Shown here one piece after another: positions 11,116 to 21,754 of a stretch of 64,000 nucleotides of DNA. Both the position numbers and the translations under genes were made by a program. Positions within the stretch are counted from its first letter, which is position 1. Each line of letters starts with the position of its first letter. Origin of the DNA: Acanthosepion esculentum (taxonomy: Eukaryota; Mollusca; Cephalopoda; Sepiida; Sepiidae); NCBI GenBank assembly GCA_964036315.1, contig OZ038495.1, positions 23,425,690 through 23,489,689 of the forward strand, read 5' to 3'. A model generated the notes under the pieces. That model had not been told where the DNA came from. It searched no databases and worked only from the letters and a program-made list of their open reading frames with translations.

Positions 11116-11880
11116 AAATGATCTCTTTTTTGCATATTTTTCCTAGAGCTGGACATTTGTAATTGTCTCTCTCGTGATTTTTTCCACAATATCTACATTT
11201 AATTATGTATTTGGTCGTGCTCGTCCTCTACGTCTCGAATTCTTCTTTTGGTTGATTAAATTCTCTATTCAACTTTAACTGTTGTGAAACCTCGACGCTA
11301 GCTTCCAAACTCATGCTACTACTCTGTAGACATTCTAGCATTTTTCGTTTGTGGTTTTGGTCTTGCAAGCCTTCAGTTATTCTGAGAAGGATTAATTCAT
11401 CTTCTGTAGTCATTTCCCGTGTTTCAAACTTTTCAAATTTGCAATACTTGACTCGTTCTTTCAATCTATGTAAGTATTGTATGAAATGGTCTCATTGGGT
11501 GCTTGTCTTGTTCTAAAAACTTGGTCCTTTCGGCGATGACCAATTCTTTCTTTGGTCTTATGTTATTTTTATAATTTTAATAATTTCTTCAAATGTCATT
11601 TCTTCTAATTCGCTCAGGTAACACATTGTCAAAATTTTCTTCACAGCTTCGCACCCAGCGGTAACAAGAAATAAATCTGTTATCTCATTTTCTCCTCCCT
11701 CGGTCTTGGTGTCTTAATTTTTCACTTTTGCAAATGCAGCAAAAGTTCTTATCCATGTTTCTATGTGTTCTTGGTCGTCTAGTGAATTTAACGATCATAT
11801 CGGCGACGCCATTCTTATGTTTTGCATGTCTCTCTGCTAGTAGTAGTCGTAGTACAGTTCTCCGTGTCCTGAATAGCAAC
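11095..11880 (-). pseudogene. Ty3-type gag remnant with zinc knuckles
   Basis: From the far end inward on the minus strand I see a matrix/capsid-like region (LFLVTAGCEAVKKIL near 11640-11685, then EEMTFEEIIKII near 11570), a long open piece at 11228-11464 (KYCKFEKF ... LQSSSMSLEASVEVSQQL), and a zinc knuckle CRYCGKNHERDNYKC near 11158-11200. A second knuckle (DHFWDVCKYEKK) is recognisable only after a 1-base shift near 11135. Gag-pol order and spacing fit a Ty3-type element; multiple frameshifts show decay. The 5' LTR was not located. Confidence 0.8.
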
Positions 11881-11889
11881 CGGGTTTGC

Positions 11890-12835
11890 TAGGCATAGCC
11901 ACTCTATGTTCGCCAGTTGTTCTCTATTTACACTTGTCTATCTAATTTGCATACGATACTGCAGTGAATTTTGATGTCATTCTGGAGTCTTTTTTTCGTC
12001 CAGATTAGTTTATTTTTTTCAACTGGTTAATTACGACACTTGTCCTCTTCTGTTCCCCACAAGCCGTCTGCCTTGCTCTTTGATTTGTAACCTTGTCTTA
12101 AAAATACAACTAGGAACCTTGACAACATAAACTCCACCAACCCAATCGGTGAAAATAGCACATGCAATCTTATGGCGGAATTTCGGAATAGTGGCCGCAT
12201 CATTTTTGGTTTTATTTTTTATTTTCAAATCTTTTTATGGTTTGGACGTTACAACTTTTGTTATCGAAAAGTTGAAAAGCGGACAGAAGCCCACCACAAG
12301 CAAAATGCATTAAATAAAAAAAAAAATAATAATATATTTTTTATTTAAGTTTTCTATAATTATTAATAATTTTTTAATGATAATTTTAATAATTATCTAA
12401 TACTTTTTATTATTAGATATGATATATAAATTAATAATGGTGATTATCTCGAATAAATACATTTGTTATGAATAAATGTTACCTCGTAAATACACTATTC
12501 ATTTACTTTTGAATTAGGGTTGCTTAGATACGCTATTTATTTTTGAGTTAGGATTCATTAAAGAAACGTTTTGGAATCCAAAATATGAACAAAAAACTGA
12601 TAGTTTCTTTTTATTACAGCCGATATACTTTCTTAAAGAAACGCTCGTTAATCTTGAATATGTAAATTGTAAAATAATAACATAAAACTAGGTACCTCCA
12701 CAGAAACGAGATTCCCCAGGTTTAAAAATAAATTTAAAAAAATGAAAAATCTTTATTGAAGGTTTCATTTTAGTTTCTATTTCAAGTTAATAGACTAACT
12801 TACACTATTTACATTTTTCAGCTATCCTTGTGGAC
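11890..12835. other. A+T-rich DNA upstream of the Ty3 remnant
   Basis: The matching LTR would be expected here, but I cannot define it. 12300-12830 is extremely A+T-rich with poly-A and poly-T runs. Confidence 0.5.
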
Positions 12836-12945
12836 GAAATAAAGGGTCTGTTTCGAAACCACCTGAAGGAGGCCGGGTCATACAACGGTCGAAACGTCGT
12901 GAATATTTCAACAAAGATGAGGACAACAGTCCGAACAAGGTAAAT
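12836..12945 (+). mobile_element. Penelope-like element terminal segment with hammerhead-like motif
   Basis: The stretch GGGTCTGTTTCGAAACC is followed by CTGAAGGA (12863-12870), then GGCCG...CGGTC able to form a 5-bp stem, then GAAACGTCGTG at 12891. The order CTGAnGA / stem / GAAA is the core of the hammerhead ribozymes known in the terminal repeats of Penelope-like elements, and the TCTGTTTCGAAACC word resembles those termini. No RT coding sequence is attached. The catalytic core is imperfect (CTGAAGGA instead of CTGATGA). Confidence 0.5.
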
Positions 12946-13160
12946 GTAAGTAATTACAATACCTAATCACAGAAGTATAGACAATATACTAATAGGTTAA
13001 GTTTAATATTCCCCATAAGCAAAATATTCCTTTAAAACACTTAATTAAAAAAAAAACTAAAATTTTAACAGACGTTTTGTACGATATTCTTTCTTTGCTG
13101 TTGTTGTATCAAAGTTGAGAAAAATCCTAACAAAAATATTTTGTAAAAAATAATTAAAAT
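12946..13160. other. A+T-rich spacer
   Basis: Nothing recognised. Confidence 0.5.
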
Positions 13161-13614
13161 TGTAGAGGACCTTGCGTGTGAGTGTGTGAGAGATGAGGAG
13201 ATATCTCTGGGTTAAGATTTCCTGCTGGCCGGTCCAGCTACATAAGAATGTTGGACTATAATGGAGTCCAAAGAAGATAAAGAAATAAACAAGACCGATA
13301 TACATGTATGCAAACAAATATATATTAATAACAAATTACAATGACATGAAGGGTTACAGAGTGTTGTATGGAGAAGTTATGGTGAGTGTGTTGAGTGTCC
13401 GTACGAACGCGTATATTGTTTTTTAGCGTGTTCCCAGAATATGGGAAACGCTGTATGTGTGAGAGGTCACATATTGGAATAAGTAAAAAAAAGAGAAAGT
13501 TTTTTTTACCTCGCCTCACGCGAGAAAGAGGCGAAAGGTCAGCCAGTATTTATACTTGTGGGAGAGAGACCCCTGTTGAAGGATTAAGGAAATTAGGAGG
13601 AGCTAACTGCGACA
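13161..13614 (-). mobile_element. Solo LTR, family LTR-A
   Basis: The left end reads TGTAGAGGACC and the right end GAGCTAACTGCGACA, with AAAT duplicated immediately outside each end. The body shares with the other copies GACCGATATA, ACAAATATATATTA, CCCAGAATATGGGAAACGC and CAGTATTTATA. There is no internal region. Confidence 0.88.
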
Positions 13615-13736
13615 AAATTAAAATATAATAGAAAGAAATTAATGTGTATTGTGAATTGTTATGAGGATGTATTTCTATAAAAAGAAAATCTCAATAAGGT
13701 TAAAATTTATAGTAAGGGATTCTACTGAGTCCTACC

Positions 13737-14380
13737 TGTTAATACAAAAAAGTTTTCTTTCATGAAGTAGATATAAAATAGAGAAATTTGAAATAGAACG
13801 TTTGGAAGATTCGAGATCATTCCAGTATATTTGAGAAGAATTTAGATGATTCGAGAAACATCTAGAAATATGCAAATTAGGTGTTAGCCCCTATAAAATA
13901 GGTTTTTGGGTAAAGGGTTGTCAGTTGAACAGTCGTTGTAAAAGGAATTGCTGCCAGTATCAACTCCAGCTTTTGATTCAAGGATTATTATATCCAGCCG
14001 AAAGAATCTCTATGAAAAGTTGCCGATCAACAAAAACCCAAAAAGAGAATTTCATGGAACAAATCTGGTAAATAGGATTTTGACTATTTTCATTGACCAA
14101 ACTAGGAATTTATCTTTATTTACACACAGTTGTGGATTTCCAGTAATAGCAACTTGATTACTTCGCTAGCCCTAACGTAGTTAAGACACTGGATTCTTCT
14201 CCCTTTCTCCCTCGTAACACTTCGCCGGTAACTCTATGTTTTCAGTTTTGTATAGCCAATTGTATAACTTGTATATATTTCATTTTGAGTTTATTCAGTA
14301 AATTAAATATTGCTTGTGATTTAGCTCTGTGTTTTGGCAAATCATTCTTTTTCTTTTATTACAATTATCAACACGTAACA
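13737..14380 (+). mobile_element. Candidate third LTR (TGTTA...TAACA)
   Basis: The segment starts TGTTAATAC and ends CACGTAACA, a matching pair of short inverted ends. It contains a strong TATA box CCCCTATAAAATAGG at about 13888-13902, then GTCAGTTGAACAGTCG about 25 bp later, the layout of a U3/R junction. No second copy lies in this window and no clean target duplication was seen, so the assignment rests on structure only. Confidence 0.4.
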
Positions 14381-15540
14381 GAATCTTTTTGGAGACAATT
14401 GTTTCTATAATTTTGTAGTGTTATCTTGCCTTTTCCTTAATAAGGCGCATGAAAGGCAATTTTTGTGCAAGCCTTTTTTTTCTAAAATTTGTACTCTGTT
14501 ATATTTTTTGTATCGGTTTAATAAATATTTGTAACTTTCAAATTTCATGCGGTAGCTTACGTCTTTTTTAATATTCGGGATAAGAAAGTGGACATTCTTT
14601 CTTCTCTCATTCCTCTCTCCAAAAATTAAATTTGTATATTTTGCACAAAAATTAGTTATTGTAAATTAAATTTTTATATTTTCCACCAGAAAATTTAGCC
14701 ATTGTAAATTAAATATTTTATACATGGAATAAAAAAGAAAAAATAACAGATCAGTTTTTATATGCATTTTAACCTCGTTTTCAACCCGTCTAGTTTAAAA
14801 AGCCTCTATTTCGAAATTTATACGTAATGTCTATTGGATAATAGCAATTCGTATTGATGTCTCTCCTCTCTGTTGCAATAGCGTTCATTAAGCGCAGTCC
14901 GTCGACTAGAATTGATTACAGACACAAAGTTTAAGACCGAGCGAGGGTTGGGAGAGAAATGCTGCTTTCATTTTTTTTTTCAAGTGTCTAATGCTTCGAT
15001 ATCATTGGTTCGTGCTTTGATGACGTATCTCTTTTACTGGTTTTTATCCGCAACAAAACCTGTCGAAAAAAAATCTTTATTCGTTTATAGAGTCGTCCAT
15101 CTGGACAGTAAAAAAAATCTTGTGCAATGTGTTACTCTCCTCGCTTTTCCTTTAATAAATATAAATAAACATAAAAAATAGAAAGATATTAATTGTGACC
15201 TGTTGCTAATCTTAACTGGGTGACAGTTGATAGGACTGGATTCTTTAAGTTTTGAAATTTGATTATGCGAAGAAGGTTAGCTATAGAGTCGATAAACTTG
15301 TATAACTAATGATACCATTAATAATAATAATACTATTATTCACTATTCAGTGAGTAACACTTGTCTTTATTCTTCAGCACTGATAATTCTTTTCTTTCTG
15401 ATTTTAATGCACAGCATACAGATTGAATGATGATATATGATCAAACAAATGTTAGATTAAAAATAGTAAATTTTTTCCGACTATCGTCAGATATATTTAT
15501 TCAAAAAAGAATTTAAAACTATATTGAAATTATTACGGAG
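14381..15540. other. Intergenic DNA
   Basis: No gene or element recognised; A+T-rich throughout. Confidence 0.5.
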
Positions 15541-15555
15541 TCGCTAACTGGGTGC

Positions 15556-15588
15556 CCTGTGATTGGATGAAAAACAACCAATCACAGG
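15556..15588. repeat. Short inverted repeat carrying paired CCAAT boxes
   Basis: CCTGTGATTGG and CCAATCACAGG form 11-bp perfect arms around an 11-base spacer. Each arm contains a CCAAT/ATTGG word. It may be part of an unrecognised promoter or LTR; no coding sequence follows within 200 bp. Confidence 0.5.
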
Positions 15589-16805
15589 CTACCTTTTTAG
15601 ATTTTCACCAAACCCCACGAGGGCGGTTTTTAAGAAACTCTCTTCCTCTTTTGCTTGTTGGGACCTTCAGAAACAACACGTTCCCCGTCTGCACTCTCTG
15701 TCGTCTAAACACCATGACGTGTGAGGATTTAGACAGCAACTGAAGCTCAGAAGTCAAGGCTCTATTTCTTCAACCCAGCCAAAACGACACAGGAAATGTA
15801 AAACTGTTAAAAGGACGAATCTTTCAGATAAGTTCTGCAAACCCGACTGTTTGCAAGAAACTTTCCTCTCTTTTCCTACAAATACAAGTTTTTTCAAACA
15901 TTTTTCATCTGTGTTTGTGTTCTTTTTTTCGTTACCAAATATAATTGGGAAAATCCCAATAACTAAGCAGAAAATGGATTAGCAGTAATATCAATAGTTT
16001 GTGATCAGAAAGAAAAACAAACGAAATACTGTTTTATTTTCTTCTACCACCAGAATTTGCCATGTTGTGTCGCTTTATGCAGTGAATAAATGATATCACC
16101 ACTATATGGGAATCTAATTTAATAATGGCCCAGTTACAAAGACGTGAAATACTGAGATTTAATCTGCAGAAAAAAAGTAATTTTTGATGATGTCTGGTAT
16201 CGAAAATTCTAGTTATTGGAAGTCTCACTGAGTTTGTAGAATAAAATCGAGGTCATCAAGTCATAGAAAGGGCTACAATATTCATGTAGTTATTACTGGT
16301 GTCGAGACACCTCTTGGGAATGTAGTAGCAGGCTCGGTAAAAAAAATTGTATGTGTTTAGCGACATAAAACAGATTTATTTATACATTGTTTTGAATTCA
16401 AGAAGAGTATAAAAGTAATCGTCTTGATGAATTCTCACTCATGTTGAGTTGGAGATTTTGTCAAGCGTTCGAAGTTAAATCGTATGTGTGTTGAATCGTT
16501 CTATTGATGGCTGTTCAGGGAATCGTGAGTAATGTCGATATGTTTTTAGTGTGTGCGCGTGAGAAAAAGTTTGTTAAAATCAAGAATTATTTTTACGAGT
16601 GAAAAAACAAACAGTGATCTGTATTTAAAGCTCAAGATAGGAAAATGGTTCTCTGATTGGAAGGAAAATATTGTTACGCTAGCAGGTAGAGGGAGCTGCT
16701 ATAGTATTTGATGCAATTTGGGATAGATGACTTTAAAATATTTTATTTCATTAATTTTGGGGCATTCTTTTCATCATATTTGCTTACTTTTAGCGAATCT
16801 GCATG
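15589..16805. other. Intergenic DNA with a TATA-like box
   Basis: An AGTATAAAAGTAATC word near 16406 could be a core promoter or part of an unrecognised LTR, but no gene follows. Nothing else was recognised. Confidence 0.4.
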
Positions 16806-16854
16806 TGTGCATGTATGTATGTATGTATGTATGTATGTATGTATGTATGTATGT

Positions 16855-16903
<49 letters not shown>

Positions 16904-16904
16904 A
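16806..16904. repeat. (TGTA)n-(TAGA)n tetranucleotide microsatellite
   Basis: About a dozen TGTA units pass into about a dozen TAGA units. Confidence 0.97.
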
Positions 16905-17144
16905 ATATAATAGCAAATCAACAAGTAATGAAGCAGTAAAAATATGACAAAGCCACGTGTGTCGATAGCATAGCTCCAGTGATTTGGAAACTGAGAGTTC
17001 CGGTTCTGTGAGAATGGAAGTCTTCATAAAATCTTTGTCAGATATTCGAGTTACGAAAAATAGTTATATTGTCTAGAAATAATTTCACTTTCGTTCTAAT
17101 GATGAGAGTCACGTGTTTGTTTATTTGCAAGAATAACCATGGTT

Positions 17145-18012
17145 TCATTTTAAAATTTCGGGTAGCCGATCTAAAAAAAACGATCTACTTTTTGATGTTA
17201 ACTGGGGCAAGGAATGGCTTGTTAATTTTAACGCCTTCAAAATGAAACTGTTCACATTTAATCGCTTGAGTGAACCCTTTTTCTCATCCATCAGCATGAC
17301 TGATGCTAACCTACAGGTTATTGACTCATTGCGACTTCTCGGGCTAACGTTTTCCGCTGACATGAAGTGGAAAGATTATATCAGATCAACCCTAGGTCTG
17401 TGGCTAAGAAAGTTGGTAACCTGTGTCATGCGAGACAATTTTTCCCGACAGAGTCAATATTTATAAGTCTACCATTCGTACTTGCTTTGAATACTGTTGC
17501 CACACCTGGTCTGGTGCTACTGTTATATATTTAGAGATTCTTGATAAAATCCAAAGAAGAATCTACAATGTTATTGGTGTTGACCTGGTATCTCAGCTCC
17601 AGTCACTTTTCCACTGCCGTAAAATTAGCATCACCGTACCTTTTATTTATAAGTCTACCATTCGTTCTTGCTTTGAATACTGCTGCCACATCTGGTCTGG
17701 TGCTACTGTCATATATTTAGAGATTCTTGATAAAATCCGAAGAAGAATCTGCAATGTTACTGGTCCTGAGTTGGCATCTCGACTTCAGTCACTTTCCCAT
17801 CGCCGTATCTTTTATTTATAAGTCTACTATTCGTCCTTGATTTGAATACTGTTGCCACATCTGGTCTGGTGCTCCTGCTATATATTTAGAGATACTTGAT
17901 AAAATCCAAAGGAGAATCTGCAATGTTATTGGTCCTGACCTGGCATCTCTATAATGTAGCTTACTTATACCTTTTCTATAAATACGTTCATGCTAATTCT
18001 GATTAACTTTCC
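17145..18012 (+). pseudogene. Jockey-like LINE (LINE-B) RT C-terminus with internal triplication
   Basis: Plus-strand frames show VNWGKEWLVNFNAF, then [20 protein letters not shown] near 17320-17380, then the thumb/C-terminal block YKSTIRTCFEYCCHTWSGA. This order is characteristic of jockey-like LINE reverse transcriptases. The block starting ATTTATAAGTCTAC is present three times in tandem, at 17459, 17645 and 17814 (spacings 186 and 169 bp). The first spacing keeps the frame and the second breaks it. A frameshift near 17450 precedes the first copy. The catalytic YADD segment is absent (5' truncated). Related copies lie at 44560-45700 and 26150-26505. Confidence 0.85.
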
Positions 18013-18017
18013 TCTAG

Positions 18018-18128
18018 CAATGAATTCAATGTAGTCTTTCCACTTCATGTCAGCTGAGGATGTTAGTCCGAGAAGGCGCAACGACTCACTCTCCTGGAGG
18101 TTAGCATCAGCTGATGAAAGGGAGAAAT
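18018..18128 (-). pseudogene. Inverted fragment of LINE-B
   Basis: On the minus strand this matches the DSLRLLGL...DMKWKDYIE segment found at 17290-17390 on the plus strand, with shared words such as CTTTCCACTTCATGTCAGC. It abuts the end of the plus-strand copy head to head, as expected from 5' inversion during target-primed insertion or from a second insertion. Confidence 0.75.
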
Positions 18129-18164
18129 GGTTGTGTTGTCAGCATAGATACCAAGTTGAGAACT

Positions 18165-18307
<143 letters not shown>

Positions 18308-18405
18308 TAGGAGGGAGCATACTACATCAAATGATGCCAAAACCAAATGCATGACAAAGAGGATGTTGTAAACCCCGATAAAAATAAAATGAAATAAAAT
18401 ATAAA

Positions 18406-18407
<2 letters not shown>

Positions 18408-18442
<35 letters not shown>
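18408..18442. repeat. (TA)n microsatellite
   Basis: A pure TA tract of about 17 units. Confidence 0.95.
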
Positions 18443-18445
<3 letters not shown>

Positions 18446-19163
18446 AAAAAAAGAAAGAAAAATTAAAATAAAGCATTTGTGTTTTCCTTTAAAAACCTTA
18501 TATCTTTCTATATCACTCTCTATATACTTCTTTCTCAACTAATGAGAAAGAAACCCTCAGATAAAAAAGAGGAAGAAGAAAAGACTGAACCGGTCGCAAA
18601 ACAGCGTAAGTTTGCTGAAGCAGATTCTAGCAATGTGTGACTAAAAACTACCAAAACTTAGAGAGGCTCCACGCATAACTTCCGTTATATAAAAAAATTG
18701 TAAAAGAAAGGAACGCCAGAAAATAAAATAATTTTTGGCAATAAAGTAAATTAACACTAAGAGACTTTTGATTTTAGCCGAAACCAAGGTTTGAACCAGT
18801 AGCATGCGAACCTGGTCAACAGGATATAAACTGACAGCATCAGACGAGAAGCGACTCAAGAGAAACCGGAACAAAATAAGGTACTGCCAGAGAAACTAGC
18901 CATGCGTTACGCGTGAAGAAATTAAGGAGTCATCTGCTTAAGATATTTTCCCGCTCTTCTTAGATCCAAAAACAGACAGCAGATTGACGCCGAACTATTT
19001 CTAAGATGACTACTACTGCCGAGTTCTGACCTCGAAACTACCCACTACCGAACTGAAACGGATTTTCTCCAGACTGCTACCAAGATCTACCTTATAAACG
19101 AACTTTAGTTACACTGAATGTCAAAGGATTAACTCTAATCTAAATCAAATAAATAAATATATA
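18443..19163. other. Intergenic DNA
   Basis: Nothing recognised. Confidence 0.5.
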
Positions 19164-19866
19164 CAGTAAAACTTCGAATTAACGGTCTCGAAACCAACGG
19201 ACAAAATCCGCAGAAATGGTAGTGTTTAGCTGGAACTCAAAACGCCCGCGCGTAGCGAGCAATGTTCGTTAGTTCCAGAATTGGCCGCTGTTGTTTACTG
19301 GCGCACTCAACAGGGACTGGCAGTTTCGGGAATAACCTCTGTTTTTTACTTGAGCTCTCATTGTGTACACACATGCATCGTCTCTCGGACATTTTATACT
19401 GATTTTCGTCCAGGATACAATACTATTTTTTGTCAAACCCTTCACTATGGGGTCCAATTGTAACGGAGGTGACAAAAGGAAACGCTCTAATCTTAATATT
19501 GGTGACAAACTGAAATTTATTAAGAAGCCCCACTATACGATCACAGCACTTTCACGGCAGTATTATACCATACAACAATGTTTAAAGGTAAGTTTAGGTA
19601 AACTTTAAAATTTTTTAGACATTATTTAAAGTTAAATTTAAAACGTAACATACACAGCATTTCTCTCTATCTCTATCTGTATGCGTGTGTGTAATTTATT
19701 TTAAGTTACTATATAGTAACTTAAAAACAAAATACATATACTGTATTTACATTTTTTTACAATAATTTTGTACTGTACTGGGTGTTTTTAGGCCACAAAA
19801 AAGTACTTCAAATTAACGGACAAACTGCTTTGCCCCTTAATAGTCCGTTAAAATGAGGTTCCACTG
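19164..19866 (+). mobile_element. Pogo/Tigger-type DNA transposon, internally deleted
   Basis: The ends are CAGTAAAACTTCGAATTAACGG on the left and, read inward from the right on the minus strand, CAGTGGAACCTCATTTTAACGG. Both sit next to TA (19162-19163 and 19867-19868). The CAGT...TTAACGG TIR and the TA target are typical of the pogo/Tigger group. Inside are the N-terminal codons of a transposase and little else. At about 700 bp it is far shorter than a full element of roughly 2-3 kb, so it is a non-autonomous deletion derivative. Confidence 0.8.
19447..19608 (+). pseudogene. Pogo/Tigger transposase N-terminal fragment
   Basis: From the ATG at 19447 the frame reads MGSNCNGGDKRKRSNLNIGD and then KLKFIKK...ALSRQYYTIQQCLK, matching the CENP-B/pogo N-terminal helix-turn-helix that binds the TIRs. 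It stops at 19608 after about 53 residues. The DDE catalytic domain is missing. A splice-donor-like AAAG/GTAAGT lies at 19584-19593, close to where the homology ends. It cannot transpose by itself. Confidence 0.65.
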
Positions 19867-19898
19867 TATTTTTTGTTTATACTTTATACCCAGTTCGT

Positions 19899-20036
19899 CT
19901 GTGCACCTCGGCGTGGTGTAATGGTTAGCAAGCTTGTCTCGCTAGATCAGTTACGCCTGAATAGTGAGTTCGATCCTCACTAGGTGCTCCATACATTCGG
20001 CCTTGTGCCACATCTAAGCTATGCTTAGAAAATAAC
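19899..20036 (+). mobile_element. tRNA-derived SINE (SINE-1) with 14-bp target duplication
   Basis: The head GCACCTCGGCGTGGTGTAAT can fold like tRNA: acceptor arms GCACCT/AGGTGC, A box TGGTGTAATGG, and T arm GTGAG-TTCGATC-CTCAC containing the B box. A tail of about 45 bp (CGGCCTTGTGCCACATCTAAG) follows. The direct repeat TATACCCAGTTCGT flanks it exactly (19885-19898 and 20037-20050). Copies with the same head lie at 48912, 49092 and 52293. The multi-copy tail and target duplication identify a SINE and not a functional tRNA gene. Confidence 0.9.
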
Positions 20037-20050
20037 TATACCCAGTTCGT

Positions 20051-20582
20051 TTTATTCGTTTTCGATAAAATAAATACCAAGTCTTTCTGGCACTCTTACC
20101 GCCACAAGAATACTGTCAACAATCAATACACGACTATTTTTCAGTTCACAGGAGGACAAAGAGTGTCAGCATCTCTAACATCGTGTATCCGTGTGCACTA
20201 TCTACAAAATCAAGAATACTATAGACACGAACGACACAATCAAGAGGAAACCATGCAGTGGCAGAGTTAACAATAAGCATCTGAACTCCATTAACACCAA
20301 AAACTGAAAGCCCAACAGCATCTATGTTATAATATAACTGATGAGTTAAAAGTGGGCCCAAGAAGACTATCAGAACGGCATGCCTGACGAATTAGGCCTT
20401 AAATCATATATTAGGATGCCAAGACATCTTTTTCTGGGATACAAGAAGACAATGACAATGCACAAGTACAAGGAAGTACTCAAGAATCATGGTTACACTG
20501 TCGAAAAACTTAACAGTAGATTCTGTTATTAACCGTCCAAAACGTCCATTATGTTCCTTTGCATTTTCTTCTTTAATACACC
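20051..20582. other. Intergenic DNA
   Basis: No gene recognised. Frames in this stretch are short and resemble nothing known to me. Confidence 0.5.
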
Positions 20583-21290
20583 TTATTCCGCTAAAAGTAC
20601 CGTCCTGGGTATGACGATAAACTACATCCGCGTTCTGGGTAAGACGATAAACTACATCTGCGTTCTGAGTAAGACGATAAACTACGTCCAACAGCAAGGC
20701 CTCTGCTCAGGAGGTTTTGAGGTGCGTGGAACCACCTCTTAATTGCTGGTATTCCCAGGTTCACTCTGACTCGCAGTGTTAGCACCTGTTAGGGTCCCAG
20801 CTATGGGCAAATAGTTAACCCCTAAACTGGGGTTAAAACACTTTGATAGTGTAAAAATAGGTTTTAATAACAGAAATTTTTTGTAAAAATATTATTACCA
20901 GCATTACATTTTTGAAAAAAAAAAAAAAAATTACCAGCTATACATATTTTGAAAAAAAAAAAAAATTACTAGCTATACATTTTTTTTGAAAAAAATTATT
21001 ACCAACGATACATATTTGAAGGAAAATTATTATCGGAAATAGATTTTTGAAGAAAAGAAATATTAACAGAAATAGATTTTTTGAAGGCTAAAATATTACC
21101 AGAAATAGATTTTTTGTAGAAAAAAATATTACCAAAAATTGATTTTTTGAAGTAAAAAATATTAGCAGAAATAGATGTTTTGAAAGAAAAAATACTACCA
21201 GAAATAGATTTTTGAAAAAAAAAATAATACCAACAATAAAGATTTTGTCGGCATTAAATAACCCATTGATGTTGATATGCCGTAAAACAA
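20583..21290 (+). repeat. Interspersed repeat VR (copy 1) with two internal minisatellites
   Basis: The layout is: 30-bp units containing ACGATAAACTACATC (three units, 20610-20690); a single-copy core with AACAGCAAGGCCTCTG, AGGAGGTTTTGAGG, CCACCTCTTAATTGCTGG and GTCCCAGCTATGGG; then 30-37-bp degenerate units containing TATTACCAGAAATAGATTTT (20880-21230); then GCATTAAATAACCCATTG and GATATGCCGTAAAAC. The same modules recur at 22425-22850 (+) and 34035-34535 (-). No coding capacity, TIR or poly-A tail is visible, so the class is unknown. Confidence 0.75.
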
Positions 21291-21416
21291 AACAAACCAA
21301 AGCAAACCAAACCTCTCAAAAAGTAAGAATTAAGTAAAGATAACAATTGATTCGATAAACTACCTACTATAAAGGGATATACCGTCGGTGCTACTATATG
21401 TAACGTTAACGTTAAA
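21291..21416. other. Spacer
   Basis: Nothing recognised. Confidence 0.5.
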
Positions 21417-21470
21417 AATGAATTGTAGATATACTATAGTAGAAAATCTATAGTATATCTACAATTCATT
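21417..21470. repeat. Perfect 23-bp hairpin
   Basis: Arms 21417-21439 and 21448-21470 are perfect reverse complements separated by the 8-base loop TAGAAAAT. The left arm begins AATGAATTGTAGATATAC. The RNA or DNA form would be a strong stem-loop. Confidence 0.95.
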
Positions 21471-21754
21471 TTCTACTATGGTATGATATTTACCAACTGT
21501 TGAAGGTATAAATTATGTTAGGCTTAGGGTTAAAGGCAGTGGACAGGGAACTGGTTTATTAATATTAAAAATCATTAGCAATTTTTTTTATAAAAAAAAA
21601 ATCATCAAATAGTGATTTTAATGTTTGTAAAGGGATTTGATGTCATTTAATAAAACAAACCAGTAAACAGGTCATCGTTTTTCCTGAGCATTTTTATTTT
21701 TAAGCAATAATGAGTGCATCGTCATTTACAGTAGGTCGCAAATGCCTCGGTAGA
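21471..21754. other. Spacer, A+T-rich
   Basis: Nothing recognised. Confidence 0.5.

Noticed and set aside
19905..19990. Functional tRNA gene
   Set aside because: The tRNA-like fold is good, but a shared tail, several copies and an exact target duplication identify a SINE.
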